DNA of 64,000 nt from Lachnoanaerobaculum saburreum DSM 3986 (GTDB lineage: Bacteria; Bacillota; Clostridia; Lachnospirales; Lachnospiraceae). A program made the position numbers and the translations under genes. The stretch lies in the NCBI RefSeq assembly GCF_000185385.1, contig NZ_GL622296.1, positions 1 to 64,000 of the forward strand, written 5' to 3'. The notes beneath the pieces are model-generated. The model had not been told where the DNA came from and did no database searches. It saw only the letters and a list, made by a program, of their open reading frames with translations. Shown piece after piece: positions 52,620 to 61,450 of this stretch; the stretch's first letter is position 1, and every line of letters starts with the position of its first letter.

Positions 52620-53537
52620 TTACTCTATAACTTCATATTTACTTAGATCAGGCGCATCTGTATCAAGTTCTTTCTTATATACGCCATTTTCATCTACAAA
52701 GAAGTACAGCTTTTCGCTTGCGTCTTCTATATAGCCGCTTCTTGCCATAAGACCTGATTGAGTAAGGTAGTAAGACTTGCCGTCAACATCCACCCACTGT
52801 TCGCTGAGCATAGCACCGTCGGCAGGATTCATATAGTACCAGTCTTCTCCCTGCTTAAACCAGCCTCTAATCATAAAGCCTTTTTGGTCAAAGACGTACC
52901 AACGACCATTTATGTATGCCCACCTGCCTGCGACAATACTCTGTGGTGTGTCGGCATACCACCACTGGCCGTCGCTAGAGACATTCCAGCCAAGCGGATA
53001 TTCTACCTGCACAGGTTTAGTCTTCTCCGCTTTCTTTCCATTTTCAAGTGCTATGGCGGTATGGTGAAATTCGTACAGAAGTATATCTCCACGCTTTAAG
53101 TACTCATCCGATAGCAAGTACTTAGGAGCAGATAAGAGCTCAAATTCTCCAGTTTGTAAAAGAGCCTTAGCCTCATTACCTGTATAGATATCGCCCGATA
53201 CTTTTATGCCCGCTGCATTAACACATACCGCCACCAAAGCACTACAATCAGTTTCGCAAAGTGTTTTTACATCTTCTATCTTCCAGCCGTTAGACTTTGC
53301 AATGCTATATAGGGTGGTTCTCTGATTTTGGTCGTATCCAATATAGTCGTTTTTGCAGGCTTTTTCCATAGTTACTGCTATCTTCTCTGCCTTTGCGACA
53401 TCTTTGCACCTCAAAACCTTGTTCCATGGTCTGCTGTACCACTCACGGATTGCGACCTCTCTACCATCCTGATCGCCTGCTATACCACCACTGTATCTGC
53501 CTCTTTCATCTCTACTTGCCTGTCCAATTTTAATCAT
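52620..53537 (-). CDS. Phage endolysin with cell-wall-binding repeats
   Basis: 305 residues. The N-terminal domain (about 1-170) begins MIKIGQASRDERGRYSGG and contains TDCSALVAVCVNAAG and GDILLYEFHHTAIAL, giving the Cys and His of a papain-like (NlpC/CHAP-type) peptidoglycan hydrolase. The C-terminal half has aromatic wall-binding repeats (GQWWYADTP, GRWYVFDQKGFMIRGW, EDWYYMNPADGAM), the same module type as the host's surface proteins. Last gene of the late operon, following the holin. Confidence 0.87.
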   Translation of the reverse strand: MIKIGQASRDERGRYSGGIAGDQDGREVAIREWYSRPWNKVLRCKDVAKAEKIAVTMEKACKNDYIGYDQNQRTTLYSIAKSNGWKIEDVKTLCETDCSALVAVCVNAAGIKVSGDIYTGNEAKALLQTGEFELLSAPKYLLSDEYLKRGDILLYEFHHTAIALENGKKAEKTKPVQVEYPLGWNVSSDGQWWYADTPQSIVAGRWAYINGRWYVFDQKGFMIRGWFKQGEDWYYMNPADGAMLSEQWVDVDGKSYYLTQSGLMARSGYIEDASEKLYFFVDENGVYKKELDTDAPDLSKYEVIE

Positions 53538-53583
53538 ATCTTTTTATCCTTTCTCGAATTAAAAAAGAGAGCCAAAGCCCTCT

Positions 53584-54027
53584 TTATTCTTTTTCCTCAA
53601 TCTCTATAAATTCCCCTGTGTTCTTCTTTAAAAAGGCTTTTACTGTAATCCATACCCTACGTACAGGTAAACCTGACAAGGTCATATTCTTAAGTACTGA
53701 AAGCACCTCATACACTATGTAAAGTAGTGCAAAAAACTCCATCACTGTAATATCCTGCAAGTGTATATACTCTCTTAAAGTATCAGGTACAAACCCTATA
53801 AGATTTACCGGACATAAAATATCCACAAATACCAGGCATACCAAAGATAAAAGCATTCCCACCTTACGGATACCACCGTCAATACCTACACTGGAGTTAA
53901 AAGCCCTATCCTTAGCGGCTCTTAGACTACCGAAAATTACATCCATTACAATCATAATCACTACAAGTTGAAAAAGAGTATTCCCCCTCATTACAGTAAA
54001 AACCGGTCTAAAAATATCAAAATGCAT
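53584..54027 (-). CDS. Phage holin (toxin-secretion/TcdE type)
   Basis: 147 residues from the ATG at 54027, which has AAAGGAG upstream. Three hydrophobic segments (about 17-37, 63-88 and 105-125). MIVMDVIFGSLRAAKDRAFNSSVGIDGGIRKVG is typical of the holin family 4 (TcdE/UtxA). It would open the membrane for the endolysin encoded next. Confidence 0.85.
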   Translation of the reverse strand: MHFDIFRPVFTVMRGNTLFQLVVIMIVMDVIFGSLRAAKDRAFNSSVGIDGGIRKVGMLLSLVCLVFVDILCPVNLIGFVPDTLREYIHLQDITVMEFFALLYIVYEVLSVLKNMTLSGLPVRRVWITVKAFLKKNTGEFIEIEEKE

Positions 54028-54079
54028 ATTGCTCCTTTCTTTGCAATAAAAAAGCACCCTTTTTGGTGCTTTAAAATAA

Positions 54080-54478
54080 TTATAAAATCTGCTGTTTTAG
54101 TGCTTCCTGTAACACTTGCGAAAAGTTTATATTTCTTTCAAGTGCCGCCGCATTTAGCCAAGCAGGCAATGTTACTGTTCTGTTTACAGATTTATTTACA
54201 TTAGCATTTCTAATGCTTGGCATGTAAACATCCACCAACACAGCTCTTTCATTATCCTCTAATTCCATATCGCACAACCTGCTTGCAGGTGGTATAGGTT
54301 CTCCATCCTCTTCAAGGCCATTAAGTACACATCCCAGTAAATCTCTGGCGGATAAAAGTGCGTCTTTCTCGTCCTCACCACTTGTAGCACAATCTAAGTC
54401 GGGAAATGTTACCGCTATCTCTTTTCCGTCCTCATATGTAAATATAGCAGGATAATAATATCTATCAACTTTCTTCAT
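54080..54478 (-). CDS. hicB: HicB-type antitoxin
   Basis: 132 residues. The N-terminal HicB fold (YYPAIFTYEDGKEIAVTFPDLDCATSGEDEKDAL) is followed by a C-terminal ribbon-helix-helix/HTH-type segment (NRTVTLPAWLNAAALERNINFSQVLQEALK), which would bind the operator. ATAAGGAG precedes the ATG at 54478. It neutralises the HicA RNase encoded 57 bases upstream. Order hicA then hicB is standard. Confidence 0.9.
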   Translation of the reverse strand: MKKVDRYYYPAIFTYEDGKEIAVTFPDLDCATSGEDEKDALLSARDLLGCVLNGLEEDGEPIPPASRLCDMELEDNERAVLVDVYMPSIRNANVNKSVNRTVTLPAWLNAAALERNINFSQVLQEALKQQIL

Positions 54479-54534
54479 ATAGCTCTCCTTATATAAAAAT
54501 ATGTAAATCATCAAGAGGGAAGCCCCCGTCAGGG

Positions 54535-54735
54535 CTATTGAAACTTTAACCCTGACTGTCTTTCAATGCTTCTAAGTGTTTTAGGTGGTATATCCTTGTC
54601 CGGATGCTTAACCGTTGTTCTCCCTTTTTTAGTTGGGTGTTTGAACTGTAAGTGACTGGTTCCGTTTTTAGGTAATTCATACCATCCATCTTCTTTTAAC
54701 ATCTTTATGACTTCCCTTGATGAGTAACTTTTCAT
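54535..54735 (-). CDS. hicA: HicA-type mRNA interferase toxin
   Basis: 66 residues of the double-stranded-RNA-binding-like HicA fold. KSYSSREVIKMLKEDGWYEL and the active-site His in GTSHLQFKHPTKKGRTTVKHP are intact. GGAGG precedes the ATG. HicA cleaves mRNA when not bound by HicB. Its place between tail and lysis genes of a prophage suggests a moron with its own promoter. Confidence 0.9.
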   Translation of the reverse strand: MKSYSSREVIKMLKEDGWYELPKNGTSHLQFKHPTKKGRTTVKHPDKDIPPKTLRSIERQSGLKFQ

Positions 54736-54822
54736 TTCTTACCTCCTTATGACTATACAATAACACATATAATTATATTTGTCAATAAGGTTTACACATA
54801 TTTTTATATTTGCCATATAAAG

Positions 54823-54996
54823 TTAGCTTGCATTAGAAGGTGTTGCCTGAGCTTCATCCTCTATTGCAAGTTCTCCGGCATCCAAATCTATCAATGCCTG
54901 CTTTACATAAGGCTTTAGCTTAGCAGGTACACTCTTAAAAGTCCTCTTGCCTCTAATAATCAGCTGTGCATATAAAATACTTAAATTCTCAAACAT
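54823..54996 (-). CDS. CD1375-like small phage protein
   Basis: 57 residues from the ATG at 54996 (GAAAGGAAAG upstream): MFENLSILYAQLIIRGKRTF, then KLKPYVKQALIDLDAGELA. This matches the short CD1375/XkdX-type proteins encoded after tail-fibre genes in PBSX-like phages. Function unknown. Confidence 0.7.
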   Translation of the reverse strand: MFENLSILYAQLIIRGKRTFKSVPAKLKPYVKQALIDLDAGELAIEDEAQATPSNAS

Positions 54997-55049
54997 ATAC
55001 TTTCTTTCCTTTCTTGAAAATAAAATTGTTACTATATAGAAAAACATTC

Positions 55050-55328
55050 TCATGCTTTACTACCGCCATTCATAACTACATCTGTCAACTCTGCAATACC
55101 TGCTGAATTAAGTTCAGCCTGCTTTTTTACAGCCGCCAGCTCTGCCGCATTTGTCATAGGTGTTGCATGTGACACCGCAACATGTTCTTTTTTGCTTGTG
55201 TCTATACTGTCTATGACATTACCGTCAGGCACTTCGAATGTTCCTATCCTAATATTTTCTATATCCGCCTGTTCAGATGCTATCGACACCACCGTGCCGT
55301 CAGTTTTATAAAATACTGTATATTTCAT
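55050..55328 (-). CDS. Small phage tail-region protein
   Basis: 92 residues. Starts MKYTVFYKTDGTVVSIASEQ and ends in a helical Ala/Glu-rich stretch. Lies directly after the tail fibre gene, the usual place of fibre accessory proteins or chaperones. Family not recognised; the role is inferred from position only. Confidence 0.55.
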   Translation of the reverse strand: MKYTVFYKTDGTVVSIASEQADIENIRIGTFEVPDGNVIDSIDTSKKEHVAVSHATPMTNAAELAAVKKQAELNSAGIAELTDVVMNGGSKA

Positions 55329-55343
55329 GTTTTTACCTCTTTC

Positions 55344-57023
55344 TTAAAGCCTAAATGATATTGAGCTGTGAGCATAAATGTAAACATTGAGTTTTGTCAC
55401 ACCAAGCAACTGATTCGGTCCGTGATGAACCAGGCTTATATTGCCTGCTCCATCCCTTATGATTTCAATCTGTACAGGTACATTTCTTATATACGTCCCT
55501 ATAAGATTGCTATCACTTTTGGATACCGGGATTCTCCCAATCAAGTAATGACCGTTCCCCTTATCTCTCCTCAAAAAACCGTCATAGACATCCTCTCCTA
55601 CAAGGTCTACCCCAAAGAAAACTGTTTCACTTCCCGAATATGCATTGCCCAACGAAATTACCTGTTCAAGATTAGACATACTTATTTCCAGATTCGCCGC
55701 AACTGTATAGTCATTAACCTTGTCAGTGAAGTCTCTCGTGCCTGTAACGCCGTTGATATTGATACCTTTAACAACGTTCTGCGGATATAGGTTTGGTGAG
55801 GGTAGGAAAGCATAGTTTGCACCTGCTAAAACATGCCCATTTGCTATTTTTACAACTATTCCACGTCCACGGCCTGCATAGGTATCATCCCATGCAAAGC
55901 CTTCGTTATTTACAGCACTTATTACATCACCTGTATTACATACCCAGTAAGGTATATTGCCTTGAATGCCTAATATATTTATATCATTGAGCATCTTATC
56001 GGCTCTTATTCCTAAAGCATTAGCTAAATCTCCATAATTTACTTCTACGATAGGAGGATATTGTCCTGAATTTGGATAGTATCCTTGTTGAAATCGGAAC
56101 CCAAACTTTTTAGGATTAGTCCAGTTAATATTGACTATTTCTAACGCCATATTTTCATTCGGATGTGACACTATCTGGCCGAGTACGCCTGCCACATTGT
56201 GCCCCTGTAACATCTTAGACCCGTCAATCCCAAACAGATTTTTTAATTGCTCATAAGTAAGATAAAGATAAGCCTCATGAGTATGACCTTGAGGGTCAGT
56301 CCATGGGGCTCTGTGATACCAACCGTTTTTGAATAGTATATATAGTCTGCCGCTACCGTCTTCTCTAATCTGATAATAGCTTACACCCGCACTTTCTCCT
56401 CTATCCGAGATTTGACCCCGTTCGCCTAAAGTGGTTATAGTGTCTATAGTTAATTCAGGGTGATAATTAATACTGCTTTTTATCAAGGTTCTTTTTATTC
56501 GTATCCATGGATTCCAGCTCTGCGTTCTGTCCGCATTCCAATACCTTATATAAGCCGCTTCCGGGATACGGGTTACATAACTATCATTGCCATGATCGTT
56601 ATAGTACCAAAGTTCCTCCATTGAATCGGCATCACTGGTAACAGGAAAACTACCTTGAAAATTTACACCGTTTTTACTTGTAGCCGTAGCTCCTGACAGC
56701 ACTTGATTGGGGCTTGCATTTCCTAAAACATCCGCATCTACTTCTACATGTGGAATATTGTCATTTCTAGTGTAGTATGCACTACGCTGTGGCAAGTGCA
56801 TGTAGAAAGCATTTCTATTTTTGTCCAACCCGTATTCAGTAGTCCTTGTTTTACTATAGTTATCTTGAGCTGTGTCTACTACCCGAATTGCTCCTTCCAC
56901 CACCTCATCATCACTATCTCTGGTGACCGTCTTATATCCTTTCAGCACTTGAGCTTTGCCTGCCGTCACGTCATCAGACGTAACTCCGCCTCCAAAACTT
57001 CCTGGTATTAAAATCTTACCCAT
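55344..57023 (-). CDS. Phage tail fibre protein
   Basis: 559 residues. The N-terminal MGKILIPGSFGGGVTSDDVTAGKAQVLKGYKTVTRD is typical of fibre or fibre-adaptor proteins in Clostridial myophages; similar 'GVTSDDVTAGKAQVL' and 'INGVTGTRDFTDKV' modules repeat through the chain (LNDINILGIQGNIPYW; LQGHNVAGVLGQI). Middle segments such as SWNPWIRIKRTL resemble receptor-binding fibres. It begins two bases before the end of the upstream tail gene. Probable receptor-binding protein. Confidence 0.75.
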   Translation of the reverse strand: MGKILIPGSFGGGVTSDDVTAGKAQVLKGYKTVTRDSDDEVVEGAIRVVDTAQDNYSKTRTTEYGLDKNRNAFYMHLPQRSAYYTRNDNIPHVEVDADVLGNASPNQVLSGATATSKNGVNFQGSFPVTSDADSMEELWYYNDHGNDSYVTRIPEAAYIRYWNADRTQSWNPWIRIKRTLIKSSINYHPELTIDTITTLGERGQISDRGESAGVSYYQIREDGSGRLYILFKNGWYHRAPWTDPQGHTHEAYLYLTYEQLKNLFGIDGSKMLQGHNVAGVLGQIVSHPNENMALEIVNINWTNPKKFGFRFQQGYYPNSGQYPPIVEVNYGDLANALGIRADKMLNDINILGIQGNIPYWVCNTGDVISAVNNEGFAWDDTYAGRGRGIVVKIANGHVLAGANYAFLPSPNLYPQNVVKGININGVTGTRDFTDKVNDYTVAANLEISMSNLEQVISLGNAYSGSETVFFGVDLVGEDVYDGFLRRDKGNGHYLIGRIPVSKSDSNLIGTYIRNVPVQIEIIRDGAGNISLVHHGPNQLLGVTKLNVYIYAHSSISFRL

Positions 57024-57024
57024 A

Positions 57025-57474
57025 TCACACCCCCTTTAAGCCAACCTTTATATCGGCACCGGGCTTTTTATAAGCATAAAAAATGACACTACTGTTTTTA
57101 GTGTCACCGTCAAAAATAAAAGAAAAGTTCTTTTCATACACTTTCACAAGCCTGTCATTGTTTTGAATACTCTTATCAATCCTTTTTACCAAAGTGGGAT
57201 TGTCATCCGCCTTGATGCCGAATACGGCAACCTCCTGTTCGTAAAAATCCCCTTCAGCCACCCAGCCATTGACTGTAAGAGTAACATCTATTACTCTTCC
57301 GATTTCATCAGCCTTGCCCCTAAGCTCTTTAATTGACTTATATATCCTGTTAAACAGCCAATTAAAAAATGCCGCCGGTGGCTTATATCCCGCCACAAAG
57401 CCTGTGTTTTGAAGCGACTCGGGCGGTGCACTTCCTACAGCTTCCCACTTCGGTAAATCTTCATTAAATTGCAT
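57025..57474 (-). CDS. Phage tail protein, fibre-adjacent
   Basis: 149 residues. N-terminal MQFNEDLPKWEAVGSAPPES, then GYKPPAAFFNWLFNRIYKSIKEL, which resembles the N-terminal attachment segment of phage tail fibres. The rest, VDVTLTVNGWVAEGDFYEQ, is beta-rich. Located between the DUF2313 baseplate gene and the large fibre, so probably an adaptor. Confidence 0.6.
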   Translation of the reverse strand: MQFNEDLPKWEAVGSAPPESLQNTGFVAGYKPPAAFFNWLFNRIYKSIKELRGKADEIGRVIDVTLTVNGWVAEGDFYEQEVAVFGIKADDNPTLVKRIDKSIQNNDRLVKVYEKNFSFIFDGDTKNSSVIFYAYKKPGADIKVGLKGV

Positions 57475-57486
57475 ACATACTCCTCT

Positions 57487-58104
57487 CTAGCTCAAAGGCA
57501 AAACAGGTGCGTTATCATCGTCTCCCAGCATAAGCCCAAGGTATCCTCCAAAACTGTTGTTCAAATCTGCAAAACCTTTAGACTCGTCATATACATTCTC
57601 ACTGCTGTCAAATTCAAAAGTCCCCTCAAAACCATCCGTTATAATTCCAACACCTATAGGTAAGAGCTGCTTTATAAGCTGTATCGCCTGTCTGCTTGAA
57701 AATCCGCTGGCAATGAGTGTTGAGAGAGGGATAGACCTTATACGAACATTCCCGCCCTTTGCATCTTCCACTATAAGTTCATCACTGTTATCTCCTACCC
57801 CAAGCATAGACCTGGCAACTCTTATGACAGAATCATAATTACCTGTTACAAGATTCCTACCTATACGCATGTACAACAGATATCTGTATTGACTATCGTC
57901 TAAACTGCCCCTTGGCTGGCCTATCATAGTCCCAAAGCGTTCCAAGGTTGCACCATAAGCCTTAGTTAAGTCCTTAGATTCTCTTGTGTCATTGATGTCG
58001 TTCATCAACTTATCGACAGCAAGATGTCCTATTTCAAGAAGCTTATAATTATTGCTTTCAGTATCCTTTCTATAGCAGTCGGGAAGTAAGTAAGCTTTAT
58101 TCAT
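57487..58104 (-). CDS. Baseplate/tail protein, DUF2313 (YmfQ/XkdU-like)
   Basis: 205 residues. NKAYLLPDCYRKDTESNNYKLLEIGH, then DLTKAYGATLERFGTMIGQPRGSLDDSQYRYLLYMRIGRNLVTGN, the DUF2313/DUF2612-type pattern of baseplate wedge tips in Mu- and PBSX-like tails. The start abuts the end of the baseplate J gene. Confidence 0.8.
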   Translation of the reverse strand: MNKAYLLPDCYRKDTESNNYKLLEIGHLAVDKLMNDINDTRESKDLTKAYGATLERFGTMIGQPRGSLDDSQYRYLLYMRIGRNLVTGNYDSVIRVARSMLGVGDNSDELIVEDAKGGNVRIRSIPLSTLIASGFSSRQAIQLIKQLLPIGVGIITDGFEGTFEFDSSENVYDESKGFADLNNSFGGYLGLMLGDDDNAPVLPLS

Positions 58105-59255
58105 TAAACCACCTCCACACTTATATTTGAGACATCAATTCTTGCTATTTCCTGTTCTCCAATAGTAATATCTCCATTCCCAAGAGACTGTCCCGACTTT
58201 CCAATTTTAAGTTCAGCTACACTTACAACGCCGTCAACTTTATGTATATATCCGAATACACTTGTATAATATACATCCTCTCCATTTGCCAAATTATTGA
58301 TAAAATTAGCAATATTCTCTTTTATTTGATTTATTCCGGCGCTTCCAAAATACTGATTAGTCTTTATTTTTATTACTATACTCAATGCAGTTTTAGTAGT
58401 TGCAAAAAACTTTATAGTATGAGGTTTCCCCCAAGCATCATGCACAGTTTTTTCTATATCACCGATACACCGGATACCAAGAGGTTTCTTATCAAAAATG
58501 GCTTTTGCTATCTGATCGTACTGACTTTCCGGCGCAAGGACATAGCAGGCAAAGCTGTGCGGTGGAATAGTTGTGCTGATATCACTATCATTACTTACAA
58601 CTGATACTCCGTCAACTAAAGGAACACGATAGATTGCACCTTTAATGGCACTCTCAGTAGAGCTCCCCGCACCTGCTAAAGAATTAGCAAATCGAATTCT
58701 AAAGTCCTTATCACTCTCAAGCTCCTCGCCTTTTTGGATAATATGTATAAACTCCACCGAATCAATACCCATTCTGGGATTTTGAATATCCAATCTTTCG
58801 CCTGTTGAAAGATTGCCAATCTCTCCGTCATCCACACAATTAGCTACTACTGTAGCCTCACCTTTACTGTCTATTATATATTCATTTACTACATAAAAAC
58901 TTGTTTTATCACTTTTAAGCAAAAAAGCTGAAGGTATGGACTCTCCTGCTGTTCCTCTTATTTTTACCTCAATTCTTGCTTGAGTTGCCTGATTTCTGCT
59001 TACTGCGGCAAAAGGACCCAACCTGTCAAGACTCTGACCTCTTGCGGTATTTGGAAAGCTTGAGTAGTACAAATCTTCCAAAGTCTCATAGCAAATATTT
59101 AAATCAAAAACATTTATTCTTATGAATTTACCAAGAACTGATTCTTCTGATGTATCAATATCATTGCCCAAAAGAACCTTAGCCCTGTTAATTTGAGCCT
59201 GCAAAATCTCATCATAGGACGGTCTTACAAAGCCCTTATCAGTAATACAGCTCAA
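58104..59255 (-). CDS. Baseplate J/gp47-like protein (XkdT)
   Basis: 383 residues. YDEILQAQINRAKVLLGNDIDTSEESVLGKFIRI and RGQSLDRLGPFAAVSRNQATQA are the hallmark N-terminal motifs of baseplate J/gp47. The middle shows RFANSLAGAGSSTESAIKGAIYRVPLVDGVSVVSN. The protein forms the baseplate wedge of contractile tails. Confidence 0.9.
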   Translation of the reverse strand: MSCITDKGFVRPSYDEILQAQINRAKVLLGNDIDTSEESVLGKFIRINVFDLNICYETLEDLYYSSFPNTARGQSLDRLGPFAAVSRNQATQARIEVKIRGTAGESIPSAFLLKSDKTSFYVVNEYIIDSKGEATVVANCVDDGEIGNLSTGERLDIQNPRMGIDSVEFIHIIQKGEELESDKDFRIRFANSLAGAGSSTESAIKGAIYRVPLVDGVSVVSNDSDISTTIPPHSFACYVLAPESQYDQIAKAIFDKKPLGIRCIGDIEKTVHDAWGKPHTIKFFATTKTALSIVIKIKTNQYFGSAGINQIKENIANFINNLANGEDVYYTSVFGYIHKVDGVVSVAELKIGKSGQSLGNGDITIGEQEIARIDVSNISVEVV

Positions 59256-59256
59256 A

Positions 59257-59598
59257 TTACACCTCCATTTTAAGCTCCTTGCCGTTAATATTCATATTTA
59301 TAATCAAATGCCTGTTTGCACTGTCTTCAACAAATTCAATATTATCTACTGCAAGGCTACTATCTATCTGATTTACAGCTTGCCTTATTTCATCTTTGAT
59401 AAGTTGATAATTAGGGTTCTTTACAAATATGCTTCTCTGATCCAGCCCCTCTTTTTTATCAAGCCACCATTCACCATAGTTTGTTAGTAAAATCTGCCGT
59501 ATCTTTTGAATGATAAGGTCGCTACCCTCCACCATTTCAATTCTATTTTTATTTACTGTCACATCACCTTTGTTATCTAATGAAAAGCATTTCATCAC
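59257..59598 (-). CDS. DUF2634 / gp25-like baseplate protein (XkdS)
   Basis: 113 residues with VEGSDLIIQKIRQILLTNYGEWWLDKKEGLDQRSIFVKNPN, a gp25-like lysozyme-fold wedge protein of the DUF2634 type. Overlaps the DUF2577 gene by four bases and is two bases before baseplate J, the standard XkdR-XkdS-XkdT order. Confidence 0.85.
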   Translation of the reverse strand: MMKCFSLDNKGDVTVNKNRIEMVEGSDLIIQKIRQILLTNYGEWWLDKKEGLDQRSIFVKNPNYQLIKDEIRQAVNQIDSSLAVDNIEFVEDSANRHLIINMNINGKELKMEV

Positions 59599-59978
59599 AG
59601 TACTCCTATAACTACAGCAAAAGATATCTCATGATGTCCGAGTCTTGGAGTAGCCATACCCCCATGTCTGGTTTCGCTTATATCCCTATCTGCACAAACA
59701 CAAAAAACAATATCCCCTGCCTGTACCTTTTTAAACTTTACACACTCATTTCCCGTTGCTTGGCAGATAAAACTTTCATACTTGCCACAACTGCTTATAA
59801 CAGGGCATGCGGTAATGATTGCAGGCACACTTGACTCTCCTCCTACAGCTTTATTCATGGCCAACGGCTGTATTGTAGCAATATCCCCACTTGTACTTAC
59901 AATCTTAGCAATAAATCCTGTATGAACATTTAAAAGTGCCTGTTCTATAGCATCATTTATATATGTACTATTCGCCAT
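59595..59978 (-). CDS. DUF2577 tail protein (XkdR-like)
   Basis: 127 residues. FIAKIVSTSGDIATIQPLAMNKAVGGESSVP and VQAGDIVFCVCADRDI indicate the OB-fold-like DUF2577 family found next to XkdS. Starts at the last base of the XkdQ-like gene stop and overlaps XkdS by four bases. Confidence 0.8.
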   Translation of the reverse strand: MANSTYINDAIEQALLNVHTGFIAKIVSTSGDIATIQPLAMNKAVGGESSVPAIITACPVISSCGKYESFICQATGNECVKFKKVQAGDIVFCVCADRDISETRHGGMATPRLGHHEISFAVVIGVL

Positions 59979-61123
59979 TACCTCACCTTTCCTCCAAGCT
60001 TTCTAATCATCTCAAGATTTTGTCCGGCACTGCCTTTGTAATCTGAAATGCCCAAAGTTTCCGCGATCTTGGCTCTATATGCAAAAGAGCTGTCAGAGCC
60101 TACACTTGCCAATCCGTCAACGATAGAAACTCCCGTATACCTTGATAAATCAGGAAGCCCGTTATTTTTATTGCCGGTATCTGAATTATCAGTTTTTACT
60201 TCCTGCTTAGGACATTCTATCGCTTTTACTTTTGTCAAAAAATCTGAACCGTCATAACTGTGATGCCCTTCTCTTACTCTATATCTGCCGTTTACATTCT
60301 TAGACCTTATATTAAGGATAGAACCTGTACTGATTCTATGCTGTAAAAGCATAGTAACCTCATACCCTTTTACGGCATCCTTATATTCCTCCACACTTAT
60401 TTCTTCTTCAAACTCGGAAAGACTTATAAGACCCGTATCTACGCTTAAAGAAAAATTGGTATCATCTCCCTCACTTATAGACTGCACATATATTTGGCCT
60501 TTATTAATATATGCAGATACTCCACAGACCTGCGCTTGCTTTTTTATTGTTTCCATTATGCCGGCATCAACAGTTAAGCCGTCTTTGTACACAAAATCAC
60601 GCTTAGTAGAAAACTTGGCTATCGGCAGTCCAACTTTTGTTAACAGGTCATTAAGTATGGTTGAAGCCTTAGAGCCTTTCACATAAGCTAAATTCTCAAT
60701 TTTCCTTTCAATCCTGTCTACACTGTCAATCACCTTTACTGTAGTAACTTTATCTAAATCATCAAAAATAGTCTTTACATGTGAAATAAATCCGCTAAGT
60801 ATAATGCCTGTATCTTCTTTATAGCCGGCTGTAAGTGTGACTTTCTCGCCTTTTTTAATATTCTGAATAGTAGTATCCGACAAATTATATAAGATAATTT
60901 CAGACTCATTCGCCTCTGTATCATCATCAAATTCCACATCAAACTCAAGGTCCAAATTATTGGAATTTATAGACACATTACCCGTTTTCATCATAATATT
61001 TCTTTTAAAAAGAGCGTTATCTCCTCCGGAAGTTTCGATATTAATTGCCTGTTCCAGCTCCATAAAAGACTTGATTATCCTGGAAGAATTCCCACTTTTT
61101 CTAATATTAATATATCTGCTCAT
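59978..61123 (-). CDS. XkdQ-like tail hub protein
   Basis: 381 residues from the ATG at 61123, which has AAGGA five bases upstream; starts at 61144 or 61138 would overlap the preceding gene. Contains SNNLDLEFDVEFDDDTEANESEIILYNLS and LTKVKAIECPKQEV, fitting gpD/XkdQ-type hub proteins. The C-terminal segment, RYTGVSIVDGLASVGSDSSFAYRAKIAETLGI, is the small peptidoglycan-hydrolase-type end seen in several Clostridial phages. Confidence 0.8.
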   Translation of the reverse strand: MSRYINIRKSGNSSRIIKSFMELEQAINIETSGGDNALFKRNIMMKTGNVSINSNNLDLEFDVEFDDDTEANESEIILYNLSDTTIQNIKKGEKVTLTAGYKEDTGIILSGFISHVKTIFDDLDKVTTVKVIDSVDRIERKIENLAYVKGSKASTILNDLLTKVGLPIAKFSTKRDFVYKDGLTVDAGIMETIKKQAQVCGVSAYINKGQIYVQSISEGDDTNFSLSVDTGLISLSEFEEEISVEEYKDAVKGYEVTMLLQHRISTGSILNIRSKNVNGRYRVREGHHSYDGSDFLTKVKAIECPKQEVKTDNSDTGNKNNGLPDLSRYTGVSIVDGLASVGSDSSFAYRAKIAETLGISDYKGSAGQNLEMIRKLGGKVR

Positions 61124-61124
61124 A

Positions 61125-61442
61125 TCAATCCTTACCATTATCAATAGTCAAAAAAACTGTACTTGTAAAATTATCCCATGTGATTTCTTTCGCCTCATCA
61201 GATTCATCAATAGGCTCTATCCTCATCATAGGAAAGCTCCCGGCTCTGTATATGTCTCCAAAAAGCTCAACACCGTAAATCAAAGCGTCAATACCCAGTA
61301 TCTCATTTCCTCTTTTTAACCTACAAGTAAAAAGGTCTGCCGCCTTATTGTAAGCAAACCTTAAATTAAACTTATCGGAGCCCAGAATAATATCAAACCC
61401 ATAAGGTATTAAATCTTTTTTAATAGGTATCCTGTCTCTCAT
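61125..61442 (-). CDS. Phage baseplate plug protein
   Basis: 105 residues: RIPIKKDLIPYGFDIILGSDKFNLRFAYNKAADLFTCRLKRGNEILG, then GDIYRAGSFPMMRIEPIDESDEAKEITWDNFTSTVFL. This matches the small plug protein family (DUF6983 type) that seals the baseplate centre in contractile tails. Position between the LysM protein and XkdQ agrees. Confidence 0.7.
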   Translation of the reverse strand: MRDRIPIKKDLIPYGFDIILGSDKFNLRFAYNKAADLFTCRLKRGNEILGIDALIYGVELFGDIYRAGSFPMMRIEPIDESDEAKEITWDNFTSTVFLTIDNGKD

Positions 61443-61450
61443 ATATCCTC

